64,000 nt of DNA from Acridotheres tristis (Eukaryota > Chordata > Aves > Passeriformes > Sturnidae), in the NCBI GenBank assembly GCA_037013685.1, contig CM072894.1, positions 4,776,841-4,840,840 on the forward strand, written 5' to 3'. The notes beneath the pieces are model-generated. The model had not been told where the DNA came from. It worked only from the letters and a program-made list of their open reading frames with translations, and searched no databases. Shown here in pieces: positions 1 through 12,727 of the stretch (positions are counted from its first letter, which is position 1; each line of letters begins with the position of its first letter). The translations under genes were made by a program, and so were the position numbers.

Positions 1-1195
1 TCCAGTTTTCTTTTTTTTTTTCTTTTCCTGAAGACATTGCTGGCAATGGAATTAGCCATTAAAAAACAACCCACAAACATTGACTTGGTTAACTAATTAG
101 CACTCAGGAGCTGCTGGCATCAGTAAGAACAGCTCTCTCAGATACTCCCTCCATAAATACTTTGCTAGCCTCTGGGTTTCACAGCTGGTGTTTGGTAGAA
201 TGGTAACCTAGGCATTTGTTATCACTCAGAAAACTGCATATGTCATATGTAATCTCAGAGAATGAAAAGTGAAGTGGCCGTTAAAAGAACACCTATTTCT
301 TACATTCATAATCTCAGGCTTCAGATTATTTCAGCAAGTGGAATTTGGACATGTAACCCAAATGCCCAGATGTACTCTCTGAGAGAGAATTAAAGCAATA
401 ATCCAGTTCTGCTGCTGTGCAGTAACATACTTGTGATGACTTCAGCAGAGCCATGGCAGTAAGAAATCTGGTCCATTAGACTTCACACAACAAAAACACC
501 TGGTTCAGAGTCATATGGGTGCCAGCTGATTTGTGTGAAAAAATTCTACGAGCACCACCTTCATTCAGCAACTCCCACTTTTTTTCCTCCCTGATACAGG
601 ACTTAGGGCTCCCCTGGTTCCCATCCTACCCACAAGCTTTTGGGGAAGAAGACATCACACCAACATCTTCCCCGCTTTTCCACCTATGAATACAGGGAGC
701 ATCACACAGTTCTGCAAGACCACTAGCTGGGGCGGGTTGATGCCACAGTTTGATGGCCTCCATCCTGAACTGCTGGATGCAGCCCAGGTCAGGTGTTTTT
801 CTAACTCAGTAGCATAGTGGCTGGACCACAGCCCTTCTATTGCCCAGGGCTAACAGGATTGCCCACTGAGAGTGCAAGACAGTGTACTGCACATCCCAGC
901 AAAGCGCTGCTGGGGGCAAACACCAAAGCAGAACTCTTCGTGGAGAAACTCCCTCTGCCTCACACCCCACTGCAGGGCTCCTTCTTACAAGAGAACTTGG
1001 AACAACAAGACAAGGAGCACTTCCAGTCAATTGGAATGCTGGTAGGTCCTCTTTAGGGCAAGCTGAAGTTGCTTATGACTTCAACAAGGCTTAGTCTAAA
1101 ACAGCTTCTGCCTCATGTGATTCTTTCTCAAAGAGATTCTCTCCAAAGGATGTTGGATGTAATGTCAATGCCTTCAACAGGTAAGTCTGGCTTTC

Positions 1196-1211
1196 TTTTT
1201 TTTTTTTTTTT
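1196..1211. repeat. Poly(T) run
   Basis: An uninterrupted run of 16 T lies just after a plus-strand GTAAGT sequence. It is a homopolymer tract, either the tail of an old minus-strand retroposon or simple slippage. I do not recognise a repeat body attached to it. Confidence 0.8.
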
Positions 1212-2008
1212 CATTTTAGCAAAAGGAGAGTATCATACAGAAAACCTATCACAGAGAAAGAAGTAGGGTTCTAGGATAACATCCTGCTGTTTGACCATGA
1301 GGACTGTTCTCACTCCTCTGTACCACACATGACATTGCTTTCCTCAGGAACCTCTGTTGTGGGAGAAATCTGAACTGTTGAATCCCTTCACACTTTCTGT
1401 TCCTAGCAGTAGAATAGAAGAAAATGGTAATGGTGTTAGAGATGAGCAGTTCTGCAAAACAACTTGCGGTGCATTATCTTACACTGGGAACTAGAGAACC
1501 AGTATACCCTAGTACAATGAAACTTAGATTTCTCCAAGAGATCAGATGCCTTATTACAATTTTTTATTTGCTGGGCTACAGCAGATCACTTGTACAAGAG
1601 AAAACAGCCCAGAAGAGCAGCAATTTAAAGACAGAGTACAAAAGACTCCACAGTGTAAGTGGTGATGCCAGTTCTTGTACATTTTAAAAACATAAAGGCA
1701 AATGTTCAGCTAGCTGTCTGTTTATAGGGCTTCTAAGAATACCAGCTCACTCATTTCTCTCATTCTACATATTCTAAATTCTTCTAGATTCAACTCTAGA
1801 GAAGTTCTTCAGAAAATGGCTCGATTGCACATGACCTTCCCAGTTTCCTGAGATGCTCATCTACAGTCTCTGCTCCCTGCAGGAGGTGAGCCAGGTAAGC
1901 ACACTGCTTGCAAGCAGTAATGGCATAAAAGGGCCTAATGTTAGACCAAGCAACGCAGTTTTTCAGGCTTTTGATAAAATTCTCTTCTGTTTTTTCTTCA
2001 CACCACAG

Positions 2009-2081
2009 AGAAATTCACCATGAAGAAGTACAGGCTTTGGTACCATTACGTACACTTACGTTGTTCCTGTGAAATATTCTG
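2009..2081 (+). other. Candidate exon, plus strand (weak)
   Basis: A pyrimidine-rich tract ending in CAG (1,981-2,008) is followed 73 bases later by CTG/GTAAGA, a good donor. One frame is open across the interval, and an ATG at about 2,020 in a favourable context starts MKKYRLWYHYVH. I recognise no protein. This could be an exon of a long noncoding RNA, but such a pair of sites is expected by chance several times in this window, so confidence is low. Confidence 0.18.
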
Positions 2082-3059
2082 GTAAGAAATAAAACCATCT
2101 TTTGGTTGTCTTTTTTCCCAGGTTCTCACTACAACACAACAGTTTCGCTTGCATTTAATATTTTCTTTTGAGGATTGGAGTTTTATTGCCCTTCAAGTGT
2201 GAAAATTTATGTAATATTCATGTTCAATACATGCCTAAGCTTGCAGAGACAAGCCTGAGACAAACAGTCTTGTTTTCAGTCCTTTGTGCAGGATACACTG
2301 CTGTCTGATGAGCAAAGAAGGTGCTTTGGGGCAGTTCAGAAAGTGATGCAACAGTGAGACCAATAAACAGATGAAGAGCTTCTCTGTGCCATTATATGGG
2401 TTGTGTACAAGCCTAAGAGAGGGTTATAAGGAACACTATCAAGACAAAAAAAAAGAGAACTGAGCATGATCTGCATGTGCCTTAGATTAACATGGAGAAG
2501 ACAAAGAGAAGAACAAAACCTAATAAAATTGAAAAAGTTTGCTATGTTTAAACAGCTTTGGTGCAGGACTGCTCCTCTAGTCTGTACTACGTGTTCAGCT
2601 TAACAAAATGAGATTTAGACAACTGATGATTTAATTACAAGAAGGCCTTTTGCTCTTCATTTATGCAAGAACACAGCTTCTATTGATAAACTGAGCAATT
2701 CAAATGCAGCTGAAAGTACCAATATTCTAGGCACTGGAAGAATTGGATTACTACTCAATTCTATGAGCAGATAGGAGTTTACCTACCCATTTCAGCTGAA
2801 GCTCACCAGCCTGCTCTGAATTTCCTGGTTACACACATCATCTGTGATAAATCTTTGGTAAGAATCCTGCTACAAAGACTACTGAAGTGCAGACCAGCAC
2901 CAGTGAAGTGAAATGCAGAATGAACTCTTCTCAACTTCGTTGCTGCTCTTTGCAAAGAGTACCCACCAAACAGCTTTGTCTACACTTCTGGCTCAGATCC
3001 TCAATCACTCCCTCCTATTAAAGTTTTTGGATTTGGCCTTATAGCTTTGAAATACTTAC

Positions 3060-3115
3060 CTCTTCCTGACCATTTAACTTTTTGCCTAATGATTCAAGTT
3101 CAATGACATGCAGAG
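3060..3115 (-). other. Candidate coding exon, minus strand (weak)
   Basis: Read on the minus strand, a T-rich tract ending CTTGTCAG precedes a 56-base stretch that ends GAAGAG/GTAAGTATT, both close to vertebrate splice consensus. One of three frames is open, beginning after two bases that would complete a codon from an upstream exon: LHVIELESLGKKLNGQEE. That peptide is rich in Leu, Ile, Glu and Lys and would suit a coiled coil. The orientation matches transcription from the CpG island at 51.3 kb. I do not recognise the protein, and one short open frame in three is not strong evidence, so the call stays tentative. Confidence 0.28.
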
Positions 3116-5384
3116 CTGACAAGGAACAAATAAAAGAAACCTCATGCACTCACTGAAATCAAAGCTAGACCTCTTTCTGACTGGATAAGGATTAACACCA
3201 TGAGCAGGGCCCCTGGCAGTTTCCACTCAAGAACAATGACAAGAGGAACCTTGCTGATAAATTCTCACATCTCACCTGATTCTCTCACTGCAAGAGAGGA
3301 GGCTTACATGACTGTGACAATTTTTAAAAACATCTTAAGAAACACAAGTGATACATCTGCACTGCAGCCCATTGCAGCTATAATGCAGTATTTTGGAGCT
3401 GGTGACAAGAAACACACTCTGAAATATCCAACAAAGAGATTGCTGCTCTGCACTGAAATACCTCTACTCACTCGCTGGTTGTGGACACATACTCCAGAAA
3501 CACTCATGCCTTCACACAAAGGAAAACACTACGACCTCCAAGAGAGAAATGTGAGGCTGCTGTAAGAGCAGCGATGTTGTGACCAGAAACCACCTTGTGT
3601 TGCAAATTTGCCTATCTTATAAACAACCTCAATAAAACACTTCAACAAAACAGAGCAACGAATCCTCAGACAAGGTGAGCATGTGGTGACTAACACACAA
3701 GTAATCAGCACATATTGCAGGGAATTTTTTTTGCTAACTCTAAATTTAAAGTGTGAAAAGAAAAAATGCCACGTCACAGCTTGTGCTCAGCAGCAGCAGC
3801 TTTTGGATAGCTCAACTCTCAGTGACAAAAAGACATCTCCTACAGAAAAGACACCTACACAAAAAAGTTAGCAAAAACCCCAATGTATTTTTATTTTCAC
3901 TTGTTTCCACCTCTGTGCATGAATACCTTCACCGTGCAGCACATTAAATGTATGTATTTTCTTTGTTTAAAACACTATTACAATATATAACTCACGTACA
4001 TGCAGGCATAGGAGGAGTCCTGACAAAGTATCTGGGTTTGTTTGAACAAGCCCAGAGATTCATTAGGCAATCCATCCCAATAAAGTCAAGATGCACAGCA
4101 TTTCCAGAGCCCTGGAATGACTGATATGAAGCCAACAAAAGCAGAAGACCCACCTTCTGGTGTTCTTGTCACCTTGTCAGTCACAGGATATTTTATTTCA
4201 GGTTTCCACAATCTGAAACAAAACAAAACCTCTCAGTTAGTGGCAGCTGTTAAAGGGAAAAGCTTTTATTATATGAATTAAAGACTCATAAATTGCAACA
4301 TGTTAATGAGAAAATGCCTTCCTTCTTTGCTTTTAGTAACATGTGCAAAGTTACATCAAATGCTCTTTTCCAGTGACTAGAACCTCTCTTGCCTTTACAG
4401 CTTACATCCCTTGATTTGCATCAGACCATGTCTTACCAAAGAGCCCAGGCCTTCAGAATGCCTGTTTTGTATAGAGTGAATAAACATGGAAAAGCTGATT
4501 CCTCTGAAGCACAGACTACACTATTGTGTCTGTTAGGATCAGAGTTTCATAGAAACAATTAAATCCCTTCCTTCTTTACAGAAAGAAGATGATCTGAACA
4601 CAGAAGACCTTTCATGTATCTAGATTCATTGGAAATGATTTGCCAAAAATTAGAAAAGACCCTAGCAGCAACAGCCCCGAGTACAAGGAGTCAGCAAACA
4701 AACAACATAGATAATATAACCTAATTTACCAAAAGCTTCCTTGCTGCCAGGAATCCCACTGCACAGTAGCAAATTATGTGCTTACAAGCTGCAGACCAGA
4801 CTGATGGGACCTTTGAATTCAGTATCAGGTAATGAGGTATCATGTACCACAGAAAATCTGCAACAGGGAAGTGCTGCTGAGCAGTCACAGAGAATTCTCT
4901 GGTGCTACACTTGTTCTACTGCAGGGCCCTGGGAATGTCCTTAACTGCCTTGTGCTTGAGTCAGTAAACATATCTTACAATGGGTATAATATCATTACAA
5001 TGGCATAAATGAGAACTAATTACTGCTTTGCAAATCCTAGGAAGGCTAGGCAAGAGAGAACCACCTATAAACTGCAAATCGTTGGCATTTACAAACTGCA
5101 TTGAATTGCCTGAGAAGGAAGAAGTACAGACTTCCCTACCAAGCTTCAAGTCAAGAGCCAACAAATGGACCCTTTTCCAGCCAATCATCTTCAATCAGCA
5201 TGACCCCCACCTGCAGAACTAACTTCTGCTAAAATGTGGGTAACAAAACTCACAACTAGACAAAGCTATTTAAGCTACTCCTTGCTTCACAGGGGAGAGA
5301 CAGGAAGAAGATAAATGTCAGCATGAATAAAAACACCTTGTACTTTTAGTGAACTTTGCTATGTGTCCCTGTACCCATAAGAGT

Positions 5385-5640
5385 AGGGGTTGCCACTGAA
5401 AGCAATGGGAGTCTCATCTCTGACTTTACCAAAACCGGAGAAGAAAATTATTTACTTTCACAGAAAGGTAGAGAAGGACAGATTCAATGTCTTGCTAAAG
5501 TTAACAGAAAGCAGTGGCTGAATCATGAGCAGAAAGCAAGGACCCACTCCTCCCTCCTTCTTTTAAGTATGGGGCAACTTACCCAAAGCAGAAAAAGACT
5601 GAAGTCTATACAGCACACTGCTATCATAACTGAGGATGAA
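5385..5640 (+). repeat. Possible ancient amniote repeat (MIR/L3-like)
   Basis: The segment contains 'cactgaaagcaatgggagtctcatctctgac', abbreviated here to its core AATGGGAGTCTC, resembling the 'actgaagtcaatgggag' block common in old CR1/L3 and MIR-type repeats of amniotes. It is followed by a degraded 'cttgctaaagttaacagaaag' phrase resembling the MIR-type 'cttgcccaaggtcacacag' block. The match is by eye and weak. The 139-codon open frame across this stretch is therefore not taken as a gene. Confidence 0.3.
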
Positions 5641-7029
5641 GATGGAGATGTAACTAGGAGAATAGAAAGAATGAAGTCAAGCTCAACTATTTCTTCTTTC
5701 CTCTCAACACCAGCAAATGAAAAGTCAGTTCTTACAATACACTGGCCAGGCATGGATCTTATTATCTTAGGTTAATTCTGTATGTCTGAGAAGAAAATCA
5801 GCTGTAAGCCAGTTAGACTTACTACGTGATATTTGTGTAAGGTATCACCCCCAGGTGCAGAGTCATGCACCAAAGATTAAGCATTCTTTAGGAAGATGCT
5901 ACTTGTCATCTTTCTCTAAATAAACCAAAACTTATGAAAGTGTAAAGACTCGTGACCAGGATCCATTTTGGATTTGATCTGGGTGTAGCCCTGGACAGGC
6001 TTTTGCACTGCCCAAGGTGTATCCTTTCAATAAATATCTATTTTATCCCTTTTGATCTGTCTAGTCTCTGTTCCAGGTCAGCCTTTCCAAGCATCACAGA
6101 CACAGTTAGTAACGGTCAGCAAAACACAACCATGTAACAACTCATACATAATATTCCCCTCTTGAGCAAAACCTCATTCAGCATCCTACAGTCTCTGAGG
6201 AGCTCCCAGCTCATATCCAAACCAAGAGACAAGGAGGAATGGATCCCTTTTCTCAAGCTTCTGATGAGCAAATAGACAAGCACACAACCCTGGCACCTCC
6301 AGCAAGCAGAATTTCCAATATTTTTACAGCTTGGTCCACAATTATTTACTCCTTAGAGACTCCAGACTCATCCTACTATCTGTGGTCATAATAAATGGGA
6401 AGCAGACTTGTTGCTAAAATGGCCATGAAACACCAATCAGACACCTATTTACACTCCTGCTACGGTTACACTCAGTTAACTCCGCTTTAAAAACATCCAG
6501 ATTTTCCAAATCACAGCACTGACTCATGCAGCCTGTGGTGAGCAGGGGACATATTCTGGAAAAGACTACTAATAAAATACCATGCCAACTGCTTGACTCA
6601 GAGAAAACATGACTAGCACTGCGACATGTTGGCATTTTGACTTCTGAATACTTGCTGGATGATAAAATCAGGAGCTGTCTTTAAAGTCTACACTGAACAA
6701 AACTATCTATCCCTTTCCTGTAACTACAGTGGCATTTGCTAATTCTGTCAGCTTTTATGTGAAGTTGGTGTTCCTGCAAGGAGTCACACTGACATCTCAG
6801 GTTACCAAAGTGTTTCACTAACTGCCTTCCAGTAACATCCAACAGGAAAATAAAGTTGACCACTATTTTCCATCTTTCAGTATACACCTGCCCCAAGAGA
6901 TGAGCATGTGCTATAATGACAGCTGAGCTTATCCAAAAAATTCATTGGCATAACTGGATACATCTTCCAACACCCTGGAGACGGTTCACTTGTTCACTTC
7001 AGAAGATGGAGTTGGTCTGGCTAAAAGGG

Positions 7030-7760
7030 AGAAACTGCTTGGAAATCTGAAGGTGGAAGATGGATTGGGTAATGGTGATCATGAAATGATAACATCAGCC
7101 ATTCAAATATAATGAAGGAACAAGTAGAGCAGATTAAGGGCAGTGAATCTCAAAGAAAAAAGACAGATTTTAAGCAACTCCACACAGGTCAGTAAGGTTT
7201 CATAGGAGGCCAAAAAAGTGCTGAAAAGTGCTGGAGGTGGAATAAAAATACAGAGAAAACCTATTTTACAGTAAAACAAAGGTGGGACATCAACTGACTA
7301 CAGTACTGACCAGAGAAAGATGTTTAAAGAAGGGATTCATGTAGGAAAGTCAACTTAAGCTGATGAAATCTTACTAAAATATTTTTAGCAATAAAAAAAC
7401 CCCAACCAGCAGACTGAAACCAACCACACACTAATAGATGAAACCACTGACACCGTGAACTCACAGGAAATGAGGGAAGACCTAAAGCACTGCCTGAAAG
7501 CAAGCACAGAACCACCAACCACTATAAAAAGGGAAGATGATAACCACACGGGGAATTGGAGACCTGTCAGCCTAACTCAGACTCCCAAAATAAACTGTGA
7601 ATTAGTTATAAATATCTGAAAGACAGATGGCCCACATAAGCAAATCTACTTCTGTAAAGAACCAACCAAAACAAACTGGTCTAACCTTGCTTTCTGTTAC
7701 AATACAGCATATTTACAGGAAAAGGACAGCACATATATCCTATATTCTTCAGGGAAGGGA
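7030..7760 (+). mobile_element. CR1-like LINE fragment (endonuclease end to start of RT), degraded
   Basis: CR1 is the dominant non-LTR retrotransposon of birds and encodes a protein with an endonuclease followed by a reverse transcriptase. On the plus strand a GDHEMI motif at about 7,075-7,092 matches the conserved Asp-His region at the end of the endonuclease. At 7,554-7,595 the frame reads NWRPVSLTQTPKIN, the characteristic block at the entry of CR1 reverse transcriptases. Between them, phrases such as 'gattttaagcaactccacaca' fit the expected spacer. After them, 'caaactggtctaaccttgct' (about 7,672-7,691) and 'cacatatatcctatattcttc' (about 7,730-7,750) fit the next RT block. Stops and frameshifts interrupt every frame, both ends of the element are missing, and the internal distance is shorter than I would expect in an intact copy. 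This is a dead fragment; the exact subfamily is not determined. Confidence 0.68.
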
Positions 7761-10700
7761 AGGGGCAGTGCTGGAATGTTCAGGGGGTTAGAGTTAGTGA
7801 GCCTCAGGCTCACTTCTTTGCAATGCTTTGTGTGAGCAGCCAGAAAAAAACACTGAGCTGAGAGAGTTTACAAGTATTTCATCACATTCAAAATCATCCA
7901 AAATCAATGCCATGAAACTCACTGATGCAGCAGTGCTGCTGCAGAGCCAGCAAAATGGAAGTGTTTCCACCAACATCTTATTTGAGACCCAACAGGCTGA
8001 GCCCAGGTACACAACACTGCTCATCCAGAGCTGGGAGGGCAAACCCAGCATTCCTCTCTGCTGTGCTGGCTCTTAGGTGGAGGCAGGTCACACCCCAAAA
8101 TAATAGCAAAGAGAACAATCGAATATTCAGCTTCCACTGAAGAGGTGGTTCCTAATAGGCTCTTCTGTCAGAGCCATCAACCTCATACTGCTAACTGGTG
8201 TCTGACACACAGACATGCCTTAGCCCAGGAGATAATCCTACAAAGTATAAAGCTAGCAGTTGTTCAACGTCTGAAAGATTTGCAAAGGCGATTTAGGCTA
8301 ATCTAACTAAATTAGGAACCCTCTGAAGCTGTCAGTTATCTTCACTGGACAGTCAAAAAGAACCAGGTAAACAGGATGGGGATCTTGGGGAACCAAGATC
8401 TGCATTGTATCTCTTGCAATTTCTTCCATCCTTCTGCACGTATCCTTCTTTGATCTTCTCACTGAAGGTAATGGACAGTCCAAGATTGAAAATTTTGGTT
8501 TTTCACCCACCTGCATGTGATGAAGATGAGCTGCAGGAGCTGCGGCTGCACTCTGAAGGCCTTGGCCCTGCAACTCAGCTAAATTACATTTTGGTCTGGG
8601 GTTCACATTTGAAGTCTAAGAGTTCAGGAGCCTGCCCACTGCAATCTGTGTGAAGGAAGAACAGAATAATCTTCCATTCTTAAAAAGACAGAAATTTTAA
8701 TGCTCACTTTATCTCTAACTGACCTAAGACCATTACTCATTTGCTATGGCACTTTTTGATAGTGTCTCTTACCACTTCTAGTGAAATGGTAAATTTAATG
8801 AGTTCTAAAATCCCCAGAATATTTGAGATTGTTTACACATGAGAAATTATCTGTGGCTCAGAACTGAAGTGGCAGTAACATTACAGATTTGTAGGGCACC
8901 TTCTCTGCTGTGCAAAAAAGGAGCAGATACACATTCAACACTTTTAATGGAAGCCCAGAGCATATTCTTCCAGGAGCACACACCCTTTCAACTTTAATCT
9001 GCCAGTTTCAGGGACAGGAATCCACAAAAAAGTACACTGAGCATTGTCGGTATTTCTGCAGCAAAAGAGATTCTGTTTGGTTTTCTAGATGATCTTGTTA
9101 CCCATTTTTTAAATGTTTGAACACATTTTCAAGGGTGCAACTCAAAACACTGCAAGGGTACCAACAGTGCAAGAAAACATGCAAAAAAAACCAAACTCTG
9201 ACTTCAAGAGAGATCAGTGTTGTTAGCATTCCTCCTATTCAAGTAATTCCCTTATCCTCATGACAAAGTACTTCTGTTAGTATGAGCCTGCAAATTTTTA
9301 ATTGTTCCCCATTCTCACTCACAGGCAATGTCTTCCTCATAGCAGTTCTGATTTCCAGGAGTTTATTCAGTTTATCCAGTTGCAAGTAACATTAAACCAT
9401 ATCCTTTCATTATCTGCTCTTAAAAGTTTTTCAATTTATTCGCATCAACACTGTAACAGTTAACATGGTCAGAAGCTTTCTGTGAAGAATTGCCTGAAAC
9501 TTTTTTCTTCTTCCATCAGATTTCATACTTAAAAGCCTGGCTCCTAGCTAGGACAGATCAGCACAGCTCTATCAGAATTCCAGGAAATGCCATCAGTTTA
9601 CAGGAGTTAAGGGTCCATCTTGGACATTTATGTCAGGAAACCACAAAGTGTGTTATTCTTTTCTCCATAGTGACGAAAATATACTTGAGAAGTATCTTTG
9701 TTTTCTTTTGCTGAGAATCTACATGTTCCTAAAAAAATCCTCAAGCATTTCTTCTGTTAGTCTCACATGTGGTCCTGAGCCCACAAAATCAATTGAAGCT
9801 TCACCACTGACCACCACTTTCCAACCACATCACCACACTCAACCCTGCCAATCACAACTTTTCAAGAGGAAGTACTAAATAAACAGTCTCCCTTCTCATT
9901 TACAGGCTGCTACTATTTTAATGTCCAAACACCTCCTAGCCTATAATCTTCACCTTCCCAATTCTAGTATCATACAGCAAAGGATTAGTTATTCCAGTAC
10001 AGAAGGGTAACTGAGGCACAGAGAAATTTATTTATTGCAAGTTCCCTATAAAATCTTAGGAAGCATTTACAGACCTCAAATCAGATGACATCCATCACAG
10101 TCTCAGCTGATGCTAAGAGTTCTCATCAAGCAGGCTCATGGCAGCTACACAACTTTGAAAAGCCTAGGACCAGCACTAGTTAAGGTTTAATAGTTAAAAA
10201 AACCCTCTCTTTCAATACCACCATATGCAGCTTCCTTTCAACAAACAGCAAATCAAAGAACAAAATGCAATGGTTCAGTAATACAGAGAAGAGTGACACT
10301 TTCAAAACTCAAGTTCAACATAAGGCATTCATATCAGAAATCAGTGAGAGTTCTTCAGGAGTTTCTACATGTCACACACATGAAGGATTATTTTGGAGAA
10401 TTTTATTTTAATTAGATAACGAATTAATTCAATTTGTGGTAACCTAGGCTTTTAATACTCAAATAGGGTGATATACAAATCTTGAATAAAGTAAAAAGTC
10501 TCTGCCACCCCAGAAAAGAAAAAGTTGAAGAATTAACTTTTCTGAGCATTTTAAACTCTAGTTTCTTGATGCACAGTTTAGACAAGTGTTTCATTCCTGG
10601 CCTCTAACCAGGTTCTGGTACCCAACCCCCTTCTCCACACCCAAACTACTCACACAGGGCCAGAGCAGAGTGCTGACAACTCCACAGTGACCCCAAGCAG

Positions 10701-11358
10701 CTTCCACTGGATACCTACATGTAAAGTTACTCGGACTTCAAATGACTTTTTTCACCTCTACAGTGGAAGTGCTCACCCATCCACTGCAGGGCTCGGAAAT
10801 ACTAATTCCTAAAGGGAAGATAATATAAGAATGACTGATACAGAAAAGTCAGTCTTTTCAGGGCAGTCTTACACAGTTTGCAGAAAACAGAAAGAATTAA
10901 GACATGTTCTGAAAATAGGGGAGAAAAGCAAAACCACCGAGTAGCTGCTCCCAAATAGAGGAACATGCAACTTAATAATGAGGTAGGAGTTCTGCAGAAA
11001 CAAACAATAATGTGATCCCATAATTAAAGACTGCTTTGTAATATGTATGCAGAAGGCTGCCACAGAGACTGCACACCCTTTTTTCCAGTGTTTCCTGAAA
11101 TAAGCCATTTGACATAGCAATGTTAAAAGGCTCCTTTCACAGCATTTTTCAGTCTGTGATACATCAAATGATGTGACCGAGGTCGAGTGCATTAAGAATG
11201 TGTGTAACATTTTGTGCTGCAACATGACAAAAGAGGCACTGTCTGAGCTGCAAGGGCTGACCAGCACCCAGTCCATTTCTATAGCCATACTAGAAACACA
11301 TGGGGAAGCATACAGAAATTGGAATTTATTTAAAAGTTTTTAAGTAAGTAGGGTCTCT
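7761..11358. other. Noncoding stretch, no recognised gene
   Basis: No domains or RNA genes are recognised. The open frames at 8,307-8,606 (minus, 99 codons) and 10,869-11,288 (minus, 139 codons) match nothing I know and show no flanking splice or start evidence worth promoting. A short MIR-like segment at 9,995-10,075 is listed separately. Confidence 0.6.
9995..10075 (+). repeat. MIR/L3-like ancient repeat fragment
   Basis: The phrase 'aactgaggcacagagaaatt' at about 10,009-10,028 matches the well-known core of MIR and related old amniote repeats ('gaaactgaggcacagagaggttaag'). The continuation 'tttattgcaagttccc' aligns loosely with their next block ('gtgacttgcccaaggtc'). The copy is short and diverged. 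Confidence 0.45.
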
Positions 11359-11440
11359 TGTCTCGGTTTGAAAGACAGGTGTCTGCTAAGGTAGGAGCCT
11401 CCCTTGGAGTGGAAAATGTAAACCCCTTCCCTCTGACTGT
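11359..11440 (+). mobile_element. ERV LTR 5' fragment (family A)
   Basis: From TGTCTCGG at 11,359 the sequence matches, in the opposite orientation, the outer end of the LTR at 44,199. Both share GTTTGAAAGACAGGTGTCT exactly, then a similar GGAGC, CCTTGGAG and CCCCTTCCCTC series. I recall this LTR start from passerine ERV families. Similarity fades after about 11,436, so only the first 80 or so bases are supported. No internal retroviral sequence follows. This is a truncated solo LTR. Confidence 0.6.
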
Positions 11441-12692
11441 GGCCACTCTTTTGTTTTACTTAAATATCTGTAAGTACCTAGTAGTTAGTTTCCTAGCAAC
11501 TTATGGGAAAAAATTCTAGAAGTAAAAAGAAAGAAACCTAACCCTCAACAGGTGTTTAAATTCTGAATAAAACACATAAATATGAAGTCCTTGGTGGCAG
11601 TCCTAGACCATATTGAAAGAGAGTGGCATCACAGAAACAGCACATTGACACTACCCACCAAAAAGGTTAATAGGAGAAGGCAAGGACACACAGTAGGGCT
11701 TTCTGTGTGCCTTACCAGAGAGACCTCCATTACAAGTTACAATGGCAAACTCATTCAAATCTGGCTTAGAAATCCCGTGTTTTAAAGATTTATTAACTTT
11801 TAATTAGTAGACACAAACATCACTCTAGTTCTAAATAATCCTTCCTTTGGAAGTGACATTATCTCTATTGTATTTCGGTGAAGGAAGAATGCACTTTCTT
11901 TTATTAAAAGGGATGACACTCAGTAACACAATTAATGAGTAGCTTTGAATGTTATCTTCTTTTGAAACCCTCTATTCAGGATTGGAACACCCTAATTATA
12001 GGTGCTGAGCAAAGAGCTTGTCTAGGTGCATTTCAAAGTGCTACATATATAATTCATCTCAAGCTTTTTTTCAAAATAGAGATTTTCAAAGGTTCAAGGA
12101 GCTTTCAGAATGGGGAGTTTGATTTAACAGGGACTGGTCACTCAAAGCAGATACTCAGAAAACTGCTCCAATGGCCCTAACATGGCCACTGTGGCAACTA
12201 TTCTATGAGCAAAAAAAGGAAACTGGGCTCTAGCACAGCAAGATGTGATTCTTGAAAATGTAGTCCCTCCACCACTAAAACAGCCCTGCTAACCTCAGTG
12301 GGTCTTGTCACATAGCCACTTGTAAAATCAAGACATACCAAGCACAGGGTTGAAGGGATCCCATGCAACATTTCCACTAACACTTTTTGGTTCTGGAATA
12401 ATCTCTTTGACAGCCTATTTTTTCCAAAAGATGCATGGAAAGCACTTGTGAGCAGGCAAGCACAGCTGCAGCATTAAATAAATTAGAATACACTTGTCAA
12501 AATTCTAGACCACATGTTGGGTTAAGACAGGGAAGGTGTCGGACAGAGTGTGCAATGTTAACCTAACCACAGAGGTCAGTTGAAGTCATTATACCCAGGA
12601 TCCATATGAACAAGAGCAGACTGTTTATAAGGTGCACAAGTTCTGGTCCTCAGTATCTGGGTGTGCATGGATAGATGGGTAGATGTGTTTGC

Positions 12693-12727
12693 ATGTATAT
12701 GTCTATATATATACATACACACACAGT
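12693..12727. repeat. TA/CA-rich simple repeat
   Basis: A mixed dinucleotide tract made of TA and CA steps, beginning in 'atgtatatg' and passing through 'ctatatatatacatacacac'. It is a short, impure microsatellite. Confidence 0.7.

Larger units (their letters stand above)
1..7029. other. AT-rich noncoding stretch, no recognised gene
   Basis: I see no protein family, RNA gene or long conserved reading frame here. Open frames reach at most about 140 codons (for example 5,356-5,775 on the plus strand) and have no recognisable domains. Listed inside it are two weak candidate exons (2,009-2,081 plus and 3,060-3,115 minus), a poly-T run at 1,196-1,211 and a possible ancient repeat at 5,385-5,640. 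The simplest reading is intronic or intergenic DNA to the left of the CpG-island promoter near 51.3 kb. Confidence 0.6.

Noticed and set aside
5356..5775. 139-codon plus-strand ORF with an acidic patch
   Set aside because: Overlaps a probable ancient repeat, and the translation matches nothing known to me.
10869..11288. 139-codon minus-strand ORF rich in Cys, Ser and Phe
   Set aside because: Composition is that of AT-rich noncoding DNA, and no exon signals frame it.
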